Below are positions 22,651 to 32,469 of a DNA stretch of 64,000 bases, in pieces (position 1 is the stretch's first letter; each line of letters starts with the position of its first letter). Made by a program: the position numbers and the translations under genes. The stretch is from Maricurvus nonylphenolicus (GTDB lineage Bacteria; Pseudomonadota; Gammaproteobacteria; Pseudomonadales; Cellvibrionaceae), in contig NZ_AP031498.1 in the NCBI RefSeq assembly GCF_042854845.1, positions 5,270,001 through 5,334,000 of the forward strand. Reading direction: 5' to 3'. The notes under the pieces were generated by a model. The model did no database searches, was not told where the DNA came from, and saw nothing but the letters and a program-made list of their open reading frames with translations.

Positions 22651-22853
22651 GGCCTTAATCGCTGGCGCCAAGCCGGGGACTGTGCCTACAATAAGGCCAA
22701 CACTTTACAGTTTGTGACCTCAAAAGAATTTTTCCTATAAATAGGGGTCTACACTATTAGTACAGTTATAAACAGCTATAAAGAGTACAGTCATAACGAT
22801 GACGAGCCGCAGGGATCTCGACGCCGCCATCGACCACAATTCTGGAGTTCACT

Positions 22854-24263
22854 ATGTCTTTGCCTGTTATCACTCGCTCTCTGGCGGCGCTAGCCACCTG
22901 CGGTCTGTTGACCCTGGCCCCCGCTGCCTGGAGTGACACCGAGGCCAATACCGACAGCCATGCCAACACAGACACAGCCCCCGCCACAGAAAGCAAGGAA
23001 GTGGGCCTGCTGCCGCTGGATGATCTGCGCACCTTTACCAAGGTCTATGAGCACATTCGCAAGGGTTATGTAGAAGAGATCGACGATAAGACCCTGCTGG
23101 AATACGCCATCAAAGGCATGCTGTCGGAACTCGATCCTCACTCTTCCTACTTGAACGCCAGCTCCTTTGAAGACCTGCAGGTGAATACTACCGGTGAATT
23201 CGGTGGCCTGGGTATAGAAGTGGGCATGGAGAATGGCTTTGTAAAAGTCGTCTCCCCCATTGATGACACCCCGGCAGACAAGGCGGGCGTGGAAGCGGGC
23301 GACCTGATTATCAAGCTCGACGAAAAGCCGGTTAAGGGCATGTCGCTGGGTGATGCGGTTAAACTGATGCGCGGCCCCAAAGGCAGCGATATCACCATCA
23401 CCGTGGTACGCGACGGCATCGACCAACCCTTTGAGCTGACCATTACCCGCGACACCATCACCGTGCAAAGTGTGCGCACCCGTATTATTGAAGACGGTTA
23501 CGCCTATGTACGTATTGCCCAATTCCAGGTGAATACCGGCAAGGATATGGTCGGCAAGGTACAGGAGCTGATGGCCGAGCATGACGACCTCAAAGGCATG
23601 ATCCTCGATCTGCGCAACAACCCCGGCGGCGTACTGCAAGCCTCAGTGGATGTAGCCGATGCCTTTTTGGAAGAGGGCCTGATCGTGTATACCGAAGGCC
23701 GTATCGACAATGCCGACCTGAGCTACAGCGCCACCCCTGGCGATGAAACTGGCGGCCTGCCCATTGTCGTATTGATTAACGACGGTTCGGCTTCGGCCTC
23801 CGAAATTGTCGCCGGTGCCCTACAGGATCACCGCCGCGCCATCATTCTCGGCACTGACAGCTTTGGTAAGGGTTCGGTGCAAACGGTTATCCCCATCAGC
23901 AACGAGCAAGCCATCAAGCTGACCACCGCACTTTACTTCACCCCCAATGGCCGCTCGATTCAGGCCCAGGGCATTACCCCGGATATTGTCGTAGAGCGCG
24001 CCAAGGTCACCGCCATCAAACCCCGCGGCCGCATGACCGAAGCCGATCTCGACGGTCGCCTGGATAACGGTAATGGCGGCAAAGCTAACGGTAGTAAGGA
24101 TCGCGAGGAAGCCAAAAACGGTGAAGAAGACCTATTCAGTCGCGACAACCAGGTGTTTGAAGCCCTGAACCTGCTGAAAGGGTTGAACCTGTTTGGCGGT
24201 TACCGTGGTAACGGTACTACTACCTCGGATATCACTTCGGGTATGGCTCACGCTGCCGAGTAA
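22854..24263 (+). CDS. ctpA: C-terminal processing protease CtpA (S41)
   Basis: 469 residues. A signal peptide ends near AWS-DTE; a PDZ domain covers about 105-190 (GGLGIEVGMENGFVKVVSPI) and the S41 protease domain follows. The Ser/Lys dyad is Ser314 (GSASASE) and Lys339 (FGKGSVQ), with the 25-residue spacing typical of the family. It trims C-termini of periplasmic proteins. The C-terminal 90 residues are Gly/Asn/Lys-rich and poorly conserved-looking. Probably transcribed with or just after envC. Confidence 0.95.
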   Translation: MSLPVITRSLAALATCGLLTLAPAAWSDTEANTDSHANTDTAPATESKEVGLLPLDDLRTFTKVYEHIRKGYVEEIDDKTLLEYAIKGMLSELDPHSSYLNASSFEDLQVNTTGEFGGLGIEVGMENGFVKVVSPIDDTPADKAGVEAGDLIIKLDEKPVKGMSLGDAVKLMRGPKGSDITITVVRDGIDQPFELTITRDTITVQSVRTRIIEDGYAYVRIAQFQVNTGKDMVGKVQELMAEHDDLKGMILDLRNNPGGVLQASVDVADAFLEEGLIVYTEGRIDNADLSYSATPGDETGGLPIVVLINDGSASASEIVAGALQDHRRAIILGTDSFGKGSVQTVIPISNEQAIKLTTALYFTPNGRSIQAQGITPDIVVERAKVTAIKPRGRMTEADLDGRLDNGNGGKANGSKDREEAKNGEEDLFSRDNQVFEALNLLKGLNLFGGYRGNGTTTSDITSGMAHAAE

Positions 24264-24290
24264 TTTCCTTCCGCAGCACGTCTAACAATA

Positions 24291-24325
24291 TGCCTTGGTT
24301 ACCGCTGTGACCAAGGCATTTTTTT
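24291..24325 (+). terminator. Terminator of ctpA
   Basis: TGCCTTGGT and ACCAAGGCA form a 9-base stem with a 10-base loop followed by seven T residues. Confidence 0.9.
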
Positions 24326-24436
24326 ACACCGCGCTTCTCGCAAACGTAAAGATTCGTTTTTGTCGTCTTTTCTCAAGTCGTGGCACGTCTTCGAATATTA
24401 GGCTGTAATCAACACGAATACGGAGGAGGAATGTCG

Positions 24437-25780
24437 ATGCGGTTTACTTCGCACAAGCAATTAGGTTCATTAAAAGCTCTATGCATGGCGGGCGTCTTAG
24501 CGCTTGGCGCGCAACCAACCATGGCAGAGCCTACCATTATGGAAGGCTTTCCGCCCACAGCAGAAAGCCAGGTAACCCTGAAAAACTATCGCGATTACCC
24601 CTACAACCGTTGGTCATTCCACAACCTGGGCGCTATCGCCAACACCTTAATGATTCCCCGTGCCGGTGCCATTCAATCGCTGACCGAAGCCAACAACCCC
24701 ACCCTCGGCCAACTGCAAGTCACAGATGGCTACGGCAAGCAACGCAGTGTCGATCAGATTCTCGACAGCGAAGACACCGATGCCTTTGTGGTACTACAGG
24801 GCGACAAGCTACTGATGGAACGCTACTTCAATGGCATGAGCCGCTACGATCAGCATATCTGGTTTTCAGCCACAAAATCCCTGACCACCACCGCCCTCGG
24901 TATTCTGGTCGAGCAGGGCAAGATCGATCTTAACGCTTCACCCGTTAACTATATTCCTGAGTTAAAAGGCTCGGGATTTGAACGGGTTACTATTCAGGAG
25001 GTGTTAGACCACAGCACCGCCATCGACTTTAAGGAAAACTACACCGATCTGACATCGGACTTCTTTCAGCATTATGCCCCGGCCATGAAGATGGCCTTTC
25101 TTCCTGGTGCCCAGGACGTGCAACCCGGGGATACCGAGATCTACGGTATCTATGATTTCCTCGCCCGCTTTATCAAACCCGACACCACCTTGGAACCCAA
25201 CCAGGCCTTTGACTATAACTCTGCCAATGCAGATCTGGCCGGCTGGCTGATCAGCCGAGTATCCGGTATGCCCTATCACCAGTTTATCCAGCAACATATC
25301 TGGTCCAAGCTGGGCACCGAGCACGACGCCTATATCGCCGCTGACCGTGCACTGATGGCTATAGCCACCGGCGGCATGAATACCACCGCCCGCGATGCCG
25401 CTCGCTTTGGCCGTATGATTTTGAACCGCGGTCAGGTGAACGGTGAACAGGTCATCCCGGCTAACTGGGTCGATACCAGCCTGGCAATCACGGACCATGA
25501 CAAGGCCAAGATGAAAGCCAATACCAAGTACAAAGACAACAGCTGGATCGCCTATAAAAATATGTGGTGGATCATCGATGAAAACCAGGGTGAGTATGCA
25601 GCGGTCGGTATTCATGGCCAGGTTATCTACATTAACCGTGCGGCCAATGTGGTGATCGCCTATTTCTCCAGTCAGCCTACCGCCTCGGCAGCCCGTAACC
25701 CGCAATTCCAGTCCAAGCTGTTTGCCGCCCAAGCTATTGCTCGACACCTTCAGTCAGCATCCTCGGCATCGACCAAATAG
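24437..25780 (+). CDS. Secreted serine hydrolase, beta-lactamase/PBP fold
   Basis: The ATG at 24437 lies seven bases after AGGAGG; an ATG at 24431 is too close. The product has 447 residues with a signal peptide ending near TMA-EPT. It shows the class C beta-lactamase/D-peptidase motifs Ser144-Ala-Thr-Lys147 and Tyr261-Asn-Ser263 (DYNSANADL). The third HxG-type motif is plausibly IHGQ near residue 390. Such enzymes act as esterases, D-amino peptidases or amidases in the periplasm; the substrate cannot be told. It is monocistronic between two unrelated genes. Confidence 0.85.
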   Translation: MRFTSHKQLGSLKALCMAGVLALGAQPTMAEPTIMEGFPPTAESQVTLKNYRDYPYNRWSFHNLGAIANTLMIPRAGAIQSLTEANNPTLGQLQVTDGYGKQRSVDQILDSEDTDAFVVLQGDKLLMERYFNGMSRYDQHIWFSATKSLTTTALGILVEQGKIDLNASPVNYIPELKGSGFERVTIQEVLDHSTAIDFKENYTDLTSDFFQHYAPAMKMAFLPGAQDVQPGDTEIYGIYDFLARFIKPDTTLEPNQAFDYNSANADLAGWLISRVSGMPYHQFIQQHIWSKLGTEHDAYIAADRALMAIATGGMNTTARDAARFGRMILNRGQVNGEQVIPANWVDTSLAITDHDKAKMKANTKYKDNSWIAYKNMWWIIDENQGEYAAVGIHGQVIYINRAANVVIAYFSSQPTASAARNPQFQSKLFAAQAIARHLQSASSASTK

Positions 25781-25896
25781 ATTGAAAAGCCCCCCCAGTT
25801 TCGGTAACTTGCGCGCATTGCCCTTGAGGCAGTGCGCCCCTGTGCTAGTCGGGGTAGACTGCCTCCCATCGAGTTTTACAAAAGGTAACTGACCCC

Positions 25897-27561
25897 ATGG
25901 CACAGTACGTCTACTCCATGAACCGCGTTGGCAAAGTCGTGCCGCCAAAACGCGAAATCCTTAAGGATATTTCCCTGTCTTTCTTCCCTGGCGCCAAGAT
26001 CGGTGTTCTGGGTTTGAACGGTGCCGGTAAATCCACCCTGCTGAAAATCATGGCCGGTGTTGATACCGACTATAACGGTGAAGCCCGCCCAATGCCGGGT
26101 ATCAAAGTGGGTTACCTGCCACAGGAGCCACAACTGGATCCGGAGAAAGATGTACGCGGTAACGTCGAAGACGGCCTCAGCGAGCTGATGGAAGCCCAAG
26201 CTGGACTGGACAAGGTCTACGCCGCTTACGCCGAACCGGATGCCGACTTCGACGCCCTGGCCAAGCAACAGGCCAAATACGAAGACGTGATTCAGGCCTG
26301 GGACGGTCACAACATTGAACACAAACTGGAGCAGGCCGCTGACGCCCTGCGTCTGCCACCCTGGGATGCCGATGTTACCAAACTGTCCGGTGGTGAGCGC
26401 CGTCGAGTGGCCCTGTGCCGCCTGCTGATGAGCCGCCCGGATATGCTGCTGCTCGACGAGCCAACCAACCACCTGGATGCTGAATCCGTGTTCTGGCTGG
26501 AACGCTTCCTGGTTGATTTCCCTGGTACCGTAGTGGCCATTACCCACGACCGCTACTTCCTCGACAACGCCGCCGGCTGGATTCTGGAACTCGACCGTGG
26601 CCACGGTATTCCGTACGAAGGCAATTACTCTACCTGGCTGGAACAAAAAGAAGCCCGCCTGGAGCAGGAAAAACGTACCGAAGCCTCTCACGCCAAAGCC
26701 ATGAAAGCGGAACTGGAATGGGTGCGTCAAAACCCCAAAGGCCGCCACGCGAAAAACAAGGCGCGTCTGGCCCGCTTCGACGAAATGCAGTCGCAAGAAT
26801 TCCAGCAGCGCAATGAAACCAACGAAATTTATATCCCACCCGGTGAGCGCCTGGGTGACAAGGTGATTGAATTCCACAACGTTAGCAAAGGTTTTGGCGA
26901 CCGTATGCTAATCGATAACCTGAACTTCACCATTCCCAAAGGTGCCATCGTCGGGATCGTTGGTGGTAACGGTGCGGGTAAGTCGACCCTGTTCCGAATG
27001 ATTGCCGGTACCGAGCAACCGGATGGCGGTGAAATTGTTATCGGTGATACCGTTAAAGTGGCTTTTGTTGAGCAGAGCCGCGAAAACCTCGACGATAACA
27101 AAACCGTATGGGAAGAAGTCTCTGACGGCCAAGACATTTTGAAAATCGGCAACTACGAAGTGAATTCCCGTTCCTACGTGGGCCGCTTTAACTTTAAAGG
27201 CACCGATCAGCAAAAACGTGTGGGTGAGTTATCTGGTGGTGAGCGCGGCCGCTTGCACCTGGCCAATACCCTAAAGCAAGGCGCTAACGTACTGCTGCTC
27301 GATGAGCCGTCAAACGACCTGGATATTGAAACCCTGCGTGCCCTGGAAGAAGCCCTGCTGACCTTCCCCGGTTGTGCGCTGGTGATCTCGCATGACCGCT
27401 GGTTCCTCGACCGTGTGGCCACCCATATCCTGGCCTACGAAGGTGAGAGTGATGTGGTGTTCTTCGAAGGTAACTACACCGAATACCACGAAGACTTAGT
27501 CGCGCGTAAAGGCGATGATGCGCAACCACACCGCATGAAGTACAAGCCGCTAAAAGATTAA
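25897..27561 (+). CDS. ettA: Energy-dependent translational throttle protein EttA (ABC-F)
   Basis: 554 residues with two ABC domains in tandem and no membrane region. Walker A motifs are GLNGAGKST (39-47) and GGNGAGKST in the second half; signatures are LSGGERRR and LSGGERGR; Walker B motifs are LLLDEPTNHLD and LLLDEPSNDLD. The arm insertion and the second-domain linker match EttA rather than Uup. It binds the ribosomal E site and gates the start of elongation according to ATP/ADP. Confidence 0.97.
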   Translation: MAQYVYSMNRVGKVVPPKREILKDISLSFFPGAKIGVLGLNGAGKSTLLKIMAGVDTDYNGEARPMPGIKVGYLPQEPQLDPEKDVRGNVEDGLSELMEAQAGLDKVYAAYAEPDADFDALAKQQAKYEDVIQAWDGHNIEHKLEQAADALRLPPWDADVTKLSGGERRRVALCRLLMSRPDMLLLDEPTNHLDAESVFWLERFLVDFPGTVVAITHDRYFLDNAAGWILELDRGHGIPYEGNYSTWLEQKEARLEQEKRTEASHAKAMKAELEWVRQNPKGRHAKNKARLARFDEMQSQEFQQRNETNEIYIPPGERLGDKVIEFHNVSKGFGDRMLIDNLNFTIPKGAIVGIVGGNGAGKSTLFRMIAGTEQPDGGEIVIGDTVKVAFVEQSRENLDDNKTVWEEVSDGQDILKIGNYEVNSRSYVGRFNFKGTDQQKRVGELSGGERGRLHLANTLKQGANVLLLDEPSNDLDIETLRALEEALLTFPGCALVISHDRWFLDRVATHILAYEGESDVVFFEGNYTEYHEDLVARKGDDAQPHRMKYKPLKD

Positions 27562-27584
27562 TTATTTTAGCAACGTACAAAAAC

Positions 27585-27615
27585 AAAAAAGGGAGCTGCA
27601 AAGCTCCCTTTTTTT
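27585..27615. terminator. Bidirectional terminator after ettA
   Basis: GGGAGCT and AGCTCCC with a four-base loop, flanked by an A-run and a T-run, lie between the convergent ettA and DUF2780 genes. Confidence 0.9.
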
Positions 27616-27636
27616 ATGTCGCTATGACACTGATGA

Positions 27637-28257
27637 TTACACCGAGGTCATACCTTCAGCCATCAGATCAACCGCTGGCTGACCACCACGGGCTTCCAGG
27701 TACTGATTAATCACCTGCAAAAATTGGGTGATCATCCCGGCATCCAGACCCAGAGATTGAAATTGTTGCAGCAAGGTATTGGCTGTTTTTACCGTCTCGC
27801 TGTACTGGCTGGCAGAGTTCAACAGACTGCCAACCAGGCCGTCATCACCGCCGGTAGCAGCAGCGGCCACGTCAGGCGCTGCTGCCAGCAGATCCCCCAT
27901 ATTTGGCACCAGATCGCTCAGCGTCGTAAATTGCTGATCACCCAAGGTGGTTTTGGCCGCACCAAAAATAGCACCCAAGCCGCCTTCTGCCTGCTGATTA
28001 TTAACACCCAGGGTTTGCATAACAGCAGGAATCAATTCGATCGCTGTCTGGGTCAAACCACCTGTTGTCGCCTGCTCTGCCTGGCTAGAGGCAGAATTAG
28101 CGGCATCAACGGCGCCGGCCGCCGTATCGACAGCCTTATCAGCCGTACTCACTGCCTCATCGGCGGTACCCAACCAGCCCGATACGGTATCCAACAAGCC
28201 CGCCTGGGCCTGGCTGGCCAATGCGGTGAAAGCCAAAGCTATAACCGTTCTTTTCAT
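27637..28257 (-). CDS. Exported DUF2780-like protein
   Basis: 206 residues. The signal peptide ends near AQA-GLL. A low-complexity Ala/Thr/Asp-rich helical repeat (AVSTADKAVDTAAGAVDAANS) precedes a domain with IELIPAVMQTLGVNNQQAEGGLGAIFGAAKTTLGDQQFTTLSDLVPNM, which is the DUF2780 (VcgC/VcgE-like) pattern. Periplasmic or secreted; function unknown. The gene is monocistronic. Confidence 0.8.
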   Translation of the reverse strand: MKRTVIALAFTALASQAQAGLLDTVSGWLGTADEAVSTADKAVDTAAGAVDAANSASSQAEQATTGGLTQTAIELIPAVMQTLGVNNQQAEGGLGAIFGAAKTTLGDQQFTTLSDLVPNMGDLLAAAPDVAAAATGGDDGLVGSLLNSASQYSETVKTANTLLQQFQSLGLDAGMITQFLQVINQYLEARGGQPAVDLMAEGMTSV

Positions 28258-28469
28258 GTGCTCTTCCCCTTAAAATGCCGCCTTAAACGCAAATTCGTGA
28301 TTAAATCTCAGCTCGCATCATAGAGTCTTAGGTGCACCATCACAAGGCAGACACCTCCTGCCAGTCTATCCAATCATAAATCCGATCAATTTTTTTCCTG
28401 TAGCTGGAGCAGGATGCTATTGAGTGGCTAAACTTAGGGTAGCCACCTCCATTATCAGGGAGATAAGTT

Positions 28470-28835
28470 ATGTTGGATTATCAGTTACTACCCGATCAGG
28501 GCATATTAAAAGTACACCCCAGCGCCCCACTGGCGGCGCGAGACTTTGCCCAGATGGCTGAAGTCGTCGACCGCTACCTGTCCGATCACGACTATTTAAA
28601 TGGCGTGTTGATCAGCAGTAACGATTTCCCCGGCTGGGAAGATTTCAGTTCCTTTATTTCTCATCTGCGTTTTGTCGGCGACCATCATAAACGTATCAAA
28701 AAAGTTGCCGCCGTATCGGATGACAAACTGTTAACCATCGCCCCAAAAATTGTCGACCATTTTGTTGACGCCGAAGTAAAACATTTTGATTTTAATGATG
28801 AAGATACTGCCATCGACTGGATAACAAGCCATTAA
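28470..28835 (+). CDS. SpoIIAA/STAS-like protein
   Basis: 121 residues. The pattern (a short strand, PLAARDFAQMAEVVDRYL, GVLISSNDFPGWEDFSSFISHLRFV, then RIKKVAAVSDDKLL and VKHFDFNDEDTAIDWI) fits the SpoIIAA-like/STAS-fold family of small cytoplasmic proteins. These are implicated in regulatory or lipid-binding roles; none is established. AGGGAGAT precedes the ATG. Confidence 0.82.
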   Translation: MLDYQLLPDQGILKVHPSAPLAARDFAQMAEVVDRYLSDHDYLNGVLISSNDFPGWEDFSSFISHLRFVGDHHKRIKKVAAVSDDKLLTIAPKIVDHFVDAEVKHFDFNDEDTAIDWITSH

Positions 28836-28848
28836 CACACAGGCATAA

Positions 28849-28886
28849 AAAAGCCCGCACGATAACCAGTGCGGGCTTTTATTTTT
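28849..28886. terminator. Bidirectional terminator
   Basis: AAAAGCCCGCAC and GTGCGGGCTTTT form a 12-base stem with T-run on both strands, between convergent genes. Confidence 0.92.
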
Positions 28887-28902
28887 TAGTAATTGTAAAA
28901 GC

Positions 28903-30321
28903 TTACTTCAGCTTACCAATCACATCGCCAAACAATTCCTCATCGGCCGGCAAGGTTTTTGGTGTGGCCAGCGGCTTGGAAATCCAGGTGATATTCACCA
29001 GGTGCTTCCAGTAAATATTTTCGTTGGTCGAGTTACCACCCCAGGTACCACAACCCAGAGAGAAGGTTTGACGCATACCGTTCCACAGGTTACCGGAGTT
29101 GGATGGTGCCTGCGGCTGGTTCACCATAACACGAGAGGTTTTGGTGCCCAGGCCCAACTTCAAAATATTTTCATCGTTGTTGGAGTAGATACCACAGGAG
29201 TGGCCCATACCCTGGTAAGCCTGAATGTCGTTGGTTAAGGCTACCGCTTCATCGATATTCTTCACCTTGTAGAAGGCCATAATCACAGACAGCTTTTCAC
29301 CGGAGTATGGATGCTCAGGACCAGTACCGGTTTCCGGCATAATAATGAATTTGCGGTCGTCTGGAATTTCTACACCGGCCATGGCACACAGGGTTTGTGG
29401 TGGCAGAACCACAGCCTTGGTGTTCAGGTGACCGTCTTCCCACAGCACGCTGGCGATTTTTTCGTAGTCGCCTTCCTGCGCCAGGTAACCACCTTCAGCA
29501 ATCAGTTTTTCCAGTAAATCGTCGTAGATAGCTTCAACCGCAATCACGGAATTATCAGAAGAACAGCTGGCCGCCAGGTCCAGGGTTTTGGAAATACGGA
29601 TTTTTTCTGCCGCCTCATCCAGGTTGGCTGACTCATCAACAGTAATCACAGCATTACCTGCACCCACACCAAAAGCCGGGGTACCGGAAGAGTAGGCTGA
29701 TTTCACCATGGCAGGGCCGCCGGTAGCCAGAATCAGGTCACACTGCTTCATCAGCTCGTTTGTCAGTTCCAAAGAAGGCACTTCAATACCCTGTACCAGA
29801 TCGGCAGGGGCACCCATTTTCTCCAGTGCGGCACGCATATTGTCGATGATCAGCTTGTTGGTCAGCTTGGCGCGAGGATGTGGTGCAACAATGATGGCGT
29901 TGCGGCCCTTCACGGCATTAATGCCCTTGATCACCGGGGTCGCTTCAGGGTTGGTGGATGGCGACAGAGCACCGATAACACCCACTGGCTTGGCGATTTT
30001 GATGATATTGCGCTCTTTGTCTTCCTCAATAACACCCACGGATTTGTCGTCGATGATATCCATCAGCGCGGCACGGGTTTTGGTGTTAATTTTCAGGAAC
30101 TTGCCGTTGTAGTCACCCAGCTGGGTCTCTTCCAGGGTGTGCTTGGCGATTTCCTCAGCCACACCTGGCTGACAGCAAGACCACACCATTGCCTTGATCA
30201 GCTCATCCACCTGCTCTTGGGTGTAGTTTTCAATTTGAGCCTGGGCAGCGCGGGCGCGCTCCATCATTGCAGCAATCTGGCGTGCATCTTCGGTATCAGC
30301 TATCTGAGTGTCTACGGCCAT
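28903..30321 (-). CDS. CoA-acylating aldehyde dehydrogenase (EutE/SauS-like)
   Basis: 472 residues of the aldehyde dehydrogenase superfamily. The nucleophile is Cys253 (LAASCSSDNS). The ALSPSTNPEATPV segment and the absence of the usual catalytic Glu in an ELGGK context place it with acylating dehydrogenases such as EutE, AdhE N-domain and sulfoacetaldehyde dehydrogenase SauS. It should oxidise a short aldehyde to an acyl-CoA with NAD. The substrate is uncertain; no microcompartment or sulfonate genes lie near. Monocistronic. Confidence 0.88.
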   Translation of the reverse strand: MAVDTQIADTEDARQIAAMMERARAAQAQIENYTQEQVDELIKAMVWSCCQPGVAEEIAKHTLEETQLGDYNGKFLKINTKTRAALMDIIDDKSVGVIEEDKERNIIKIAKPVGVIGALSPSTNPEATPVIKGINAVKGRNAIIVAPHPRAKLTNKLIIDNMRAALEKMGAPADLVQGIEVPSLELTNELMKQCDLILATGGPAMVKSAYSSGTPAFGVGAGNAVITVDESANLDEAAEKIRISKTLDLAASCSSDNSVIAVEAIYDDLLEKLIAEGGYLAQEGDYEKIASVLWEDGHLNTKAVVLPPQTLCAMAGVEIPDDRKFIIMPETGTGPEHPYSGEKLSVIMAFYKVKNIDEAVALTNDIQAYQGMGHSCGIYSNNDENILKLGLGTKTSRVMVNQPQAPSNSGNLWNGMRQTFSLGCGTWGGNSTNENIYWKHLVNITWISKPLATPKTLPADEELFGDVIGKLK

Positions 30322-30556
30322 GGTCGTATCCCGTGGTTGTTGTGTTCAGGTTTTATACTATTTATGTATATCTTAGCCGAACAGAATAGCAGCTCCCCTC
30401 CCCTTTCCAATTGACTATATTGCTGGCTAGATGGACTATATTGCGACATTTACAGCGATTGAATTGCCACCTGCAAGCAATACCAATTGAGGCACCAGCG
30501 GGGCTGCACTACACTCTGCTCCCTAATAATGTAGACAGATAAAGGAAGCCGTAACC

Positions 30557-31084
30557 GTGATTGCCGATTTCAAAGACCGTAAGCCCAATATCCACAGTGA
30601 CACCTTTGTCGCCCCCACCGCCACCGTCGTGGGCTCCGTCACCCTGGAAGCCGGCGCCAGCGTCTGGTTCAGTGCCGTACTGCGTGGAGACTGCGAACAA
30701 ATCACCGTCGGCGAGAACAGTAACGTACAGGACGGTGCTGTGCTGCACGCAGACCCGGGCGTGCCGCTCACCCTGCATAAAGGTGTTACCGTGGGTCATA
30801 ACGCCATGTTGCATGGCTGTGAAGTGGGCGATAACACTTTGATTGGCATTAATGCCGTGGTACTTAACGGCGCTAAAATCGGCAAGAACTGTTTGATTGG
30901 GGCCAATACCTTTGTACCCGAAAATATGGAAATTCCCGATGGTGTTTTGGTGGTAGGCTCCCCGGCGCAGATAAAACGCGAATTAAAACCCGAAATGATT
31001 GAAGCCATGAAAGTGGGTGGGGATCACTATGTCAATAATGGTCGCGAGTTTGCCAAGCACATGGTGATTCACGACGAAAAATAA
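30557..31084 (+). CDS. Gamma-carbonic anhydrase family protein (YrdA-like)
   Basis: 175 residues forming a left-handed beta-helix of hexapeptide repeats. The zinc-ligand histidines are present in VLHADPG and VGHNAMLHG, as in gamma-carbonic anhydrases and YrdA/PaaY proteins. The function of most such single-domain proteins is unconfirmed; carbonic anhydrase or thioesterase-helper roles are proposed. The start codon is GTG at 30557 with AGGAAG upstream. Confidence 0.9.
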   Translation: MIADFKDRKPNIHSDTFVAPTATVVGSVTLEAGASVWFSAVLRGDCEQITVGENSNVQDGAVLHADPGVPLTLHKGVTVGHNAMLHGCEVGDNTLIGINAVVLNGAKIGKNCLIGANTFVPENMEIPDGVLVVGSPAQIKRELKPEMIEAMKVGGDHYVNNGREFAKHMVIHDEK

Positions 31085-31453
31085 ATGTATTAAATCCCCT
31101 TCTGGCGCATCGAGGCCCTAGCTGCACCTGCTTTTCCCATACTTAAACAAACAAAGCCCCAAATAAATCAGGGGCTTTGTTTAATGACCAACCAGTTCTT
31201 GAACGCAAGCACAACCTAGTTCACAAAAATCGATATTCAGTTAGAACTAACACCCATTTCTTACGTCTAATTCCTCCTTGTCACCTAGGATTCATCGGAA
31301 GACGGTATGGTTTGTGCACTTTATAGAAGAGTGTCAGCAACTTGGCGACAGTTCGCCAACTGTTTGTGAACTTCGTCACTTTTCATGCGGCGGTTAATGT
31401 GCTGTAATCAAGCTACTCAGCACAATAACTATAAACATTAGCTTGAGGTATTT
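31085..31453. other. Intergenic region with terminator and palindrome
   Basis: No gene is seen. A terminator occupies 31147-31184. A smaller palindrome TTGGCGA-CAGT-TCGCCAA at 31342-31358 lies about 100 bases before the next gene and could be an operator. Confidence 0.5.
31147..31184. terminator. Terminator after the gamma-carbonic anhydrase gene
   Basis: ACAAAGCCCC and GGGGCTTTGT form the stem with a 10-base AT loop, bordered by A and T runs. Confidence 0.88.
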
Positions 31454-31792
31454 ATGGCTGTGACTTCTCGCGTAAGCGAACCCCTACTTGGCGGCAGAGA
31501 AATTCGTTTTTTAGATCGTCAACAATCTAACTATCCGCATTTAATGCGTTTGGCACTGGATTTTGGTTTCCGTGTACTGGAAACCCTGCAAGTTAAAAGC
31601 GACCAGCCAGTCAAATCCTTCGTCCTTGTCACCGATGACTATCGCACCATAGAGACCGAGGCTATTAGCCCTCACTTCAAAACCTTAAAAGAACTGGATA
31701 CCCATATCGGCGAGAACATGGTCGACATTCTGCACGACTACCTGTTCGGTTTTGTTGAAGACGATATTCAGATGGCGCAAGCGCAAGCTTAA
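31454..31792 (+). CDS. Conserved-looking hypothetical protein
   Basis: 112 residues, cytoplasmic. It contains EIRFLDRQQSNYPHLMRLALDFGFRVLE and a C-terminal acidic helix (NMVDILHDYLFGFVEDDIQM). No family is recognised. Composition and codon use fit the neighbouring core genes, and it has its own GAGG site and terminator, so it looks genuine. Confidence 0.78.
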   Translation: MAVTSRVSEPLLGGREIRFLDRQQSNYPHLMRLALDFGFRVLETLQVKSDQPVKSFVLVTDDYRTIETEAISPHFKTLKELDTHIGENMVDILHDYLFGFVEDDIQMAQAQA

Positions 31793-31810
31793 TTTCTTCC
31801 CCAAAAAATA

Positions 31811-31838
31811 AAACCCCGAGCGCTGCCGCTCGGGGTTT
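31811..31838. terminator. Bidirectional terminator
   Basis: AAACCCCGAGCG and CGCTCGGGGTTT form a 12-base stem between convergent genes. Confidence 0.9.
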
Positions 31839-31863
31839 CTATTTATCGCGTTTATTTCCTGCT

Positions 31864-32298
31864 TTAACTTTTTATCGAAAAGTAGGTCGCTTCTGTTTTA
31901 GCGACTACAGTGCCATTGGCATCCTGTAACTCCAACGGCAGGACAATCTTGTATTTACCCTTTTCCAGGGTTTCGGTTTCTATCTGTTGCCACTGTTCTT
32001 CACTGATTTCCACCGTTAAGCGAACAGCGGTCATGGCCGGTGCCATATAGCGAATATTCATTTCGCCCACCACCGGATACAACTTATCCATGCCGCCAAA
32101 GCGGGACAGGAACATTAAGCCAAACGGAAATTCGGCCAGGGTAAACATGGCGCCGGCATAAGCGGTACCCACATGGTTGCTATTGCCTTCCAGGGGCATT
32201 TCAATCACACAGCGATTGACTGACTCTTCAATCACTTTGCAGTTCATTCTCTCAATGGTCGGCATTTGCTGCATCATTTGAGTCATATTGATCGTCAT
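31864..32298 (-). CDS. Hotdog-fold thioesterase-like protein (DUF4442/YiiD type)
   Basis: 144 residues. NSNHVGTAYAGAMFTLAEFPFGLMFLSRF is the hotdog central helix region and EMNIRYMAPAMTAVRLTVEI the following strands. It resembles DUF4442/PaaI-type acyl-CoA thioesterases. The active-site acid may be Glu in TLAEFP. Substrate unknown; cytoplasmic; monocistronic. Confidence 0.82.
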   Translation of the reverse strand: MTINMTQMMQQMPTIERMNCKVIEESVNRCVIEMPLEGNSNHVGTAYAGAMFTLAEFPFGLMFLSRFGGMDKLYPVVGEMNIRYMAPAMTAVRLTVEISEEQWQQIETETLEKGKYKIVLPLELQDANGTVVAKTEATYFSIKS

Positions 32299-32469
32299 TG
32301 CTTTCTCTCTCTTTTTTGTAGTTAACGATCGGATTTCCCGGCTTCTTTAGTTATAAATCTACACTCGGATTCAACAGATCATCTATCACAGTACTCACTT
32401 ATGGAGATCTCAGCAATTACCATATCGTTCATACTCATTGACGATTCAGATCTTGCAGCAGCTAACCAT

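Noticed and set aside
25876..26877. 333-codon minus-strand frame opposite ettA
   Set aside because: It mirrors the coding bias of ettA and has no family resemblance.
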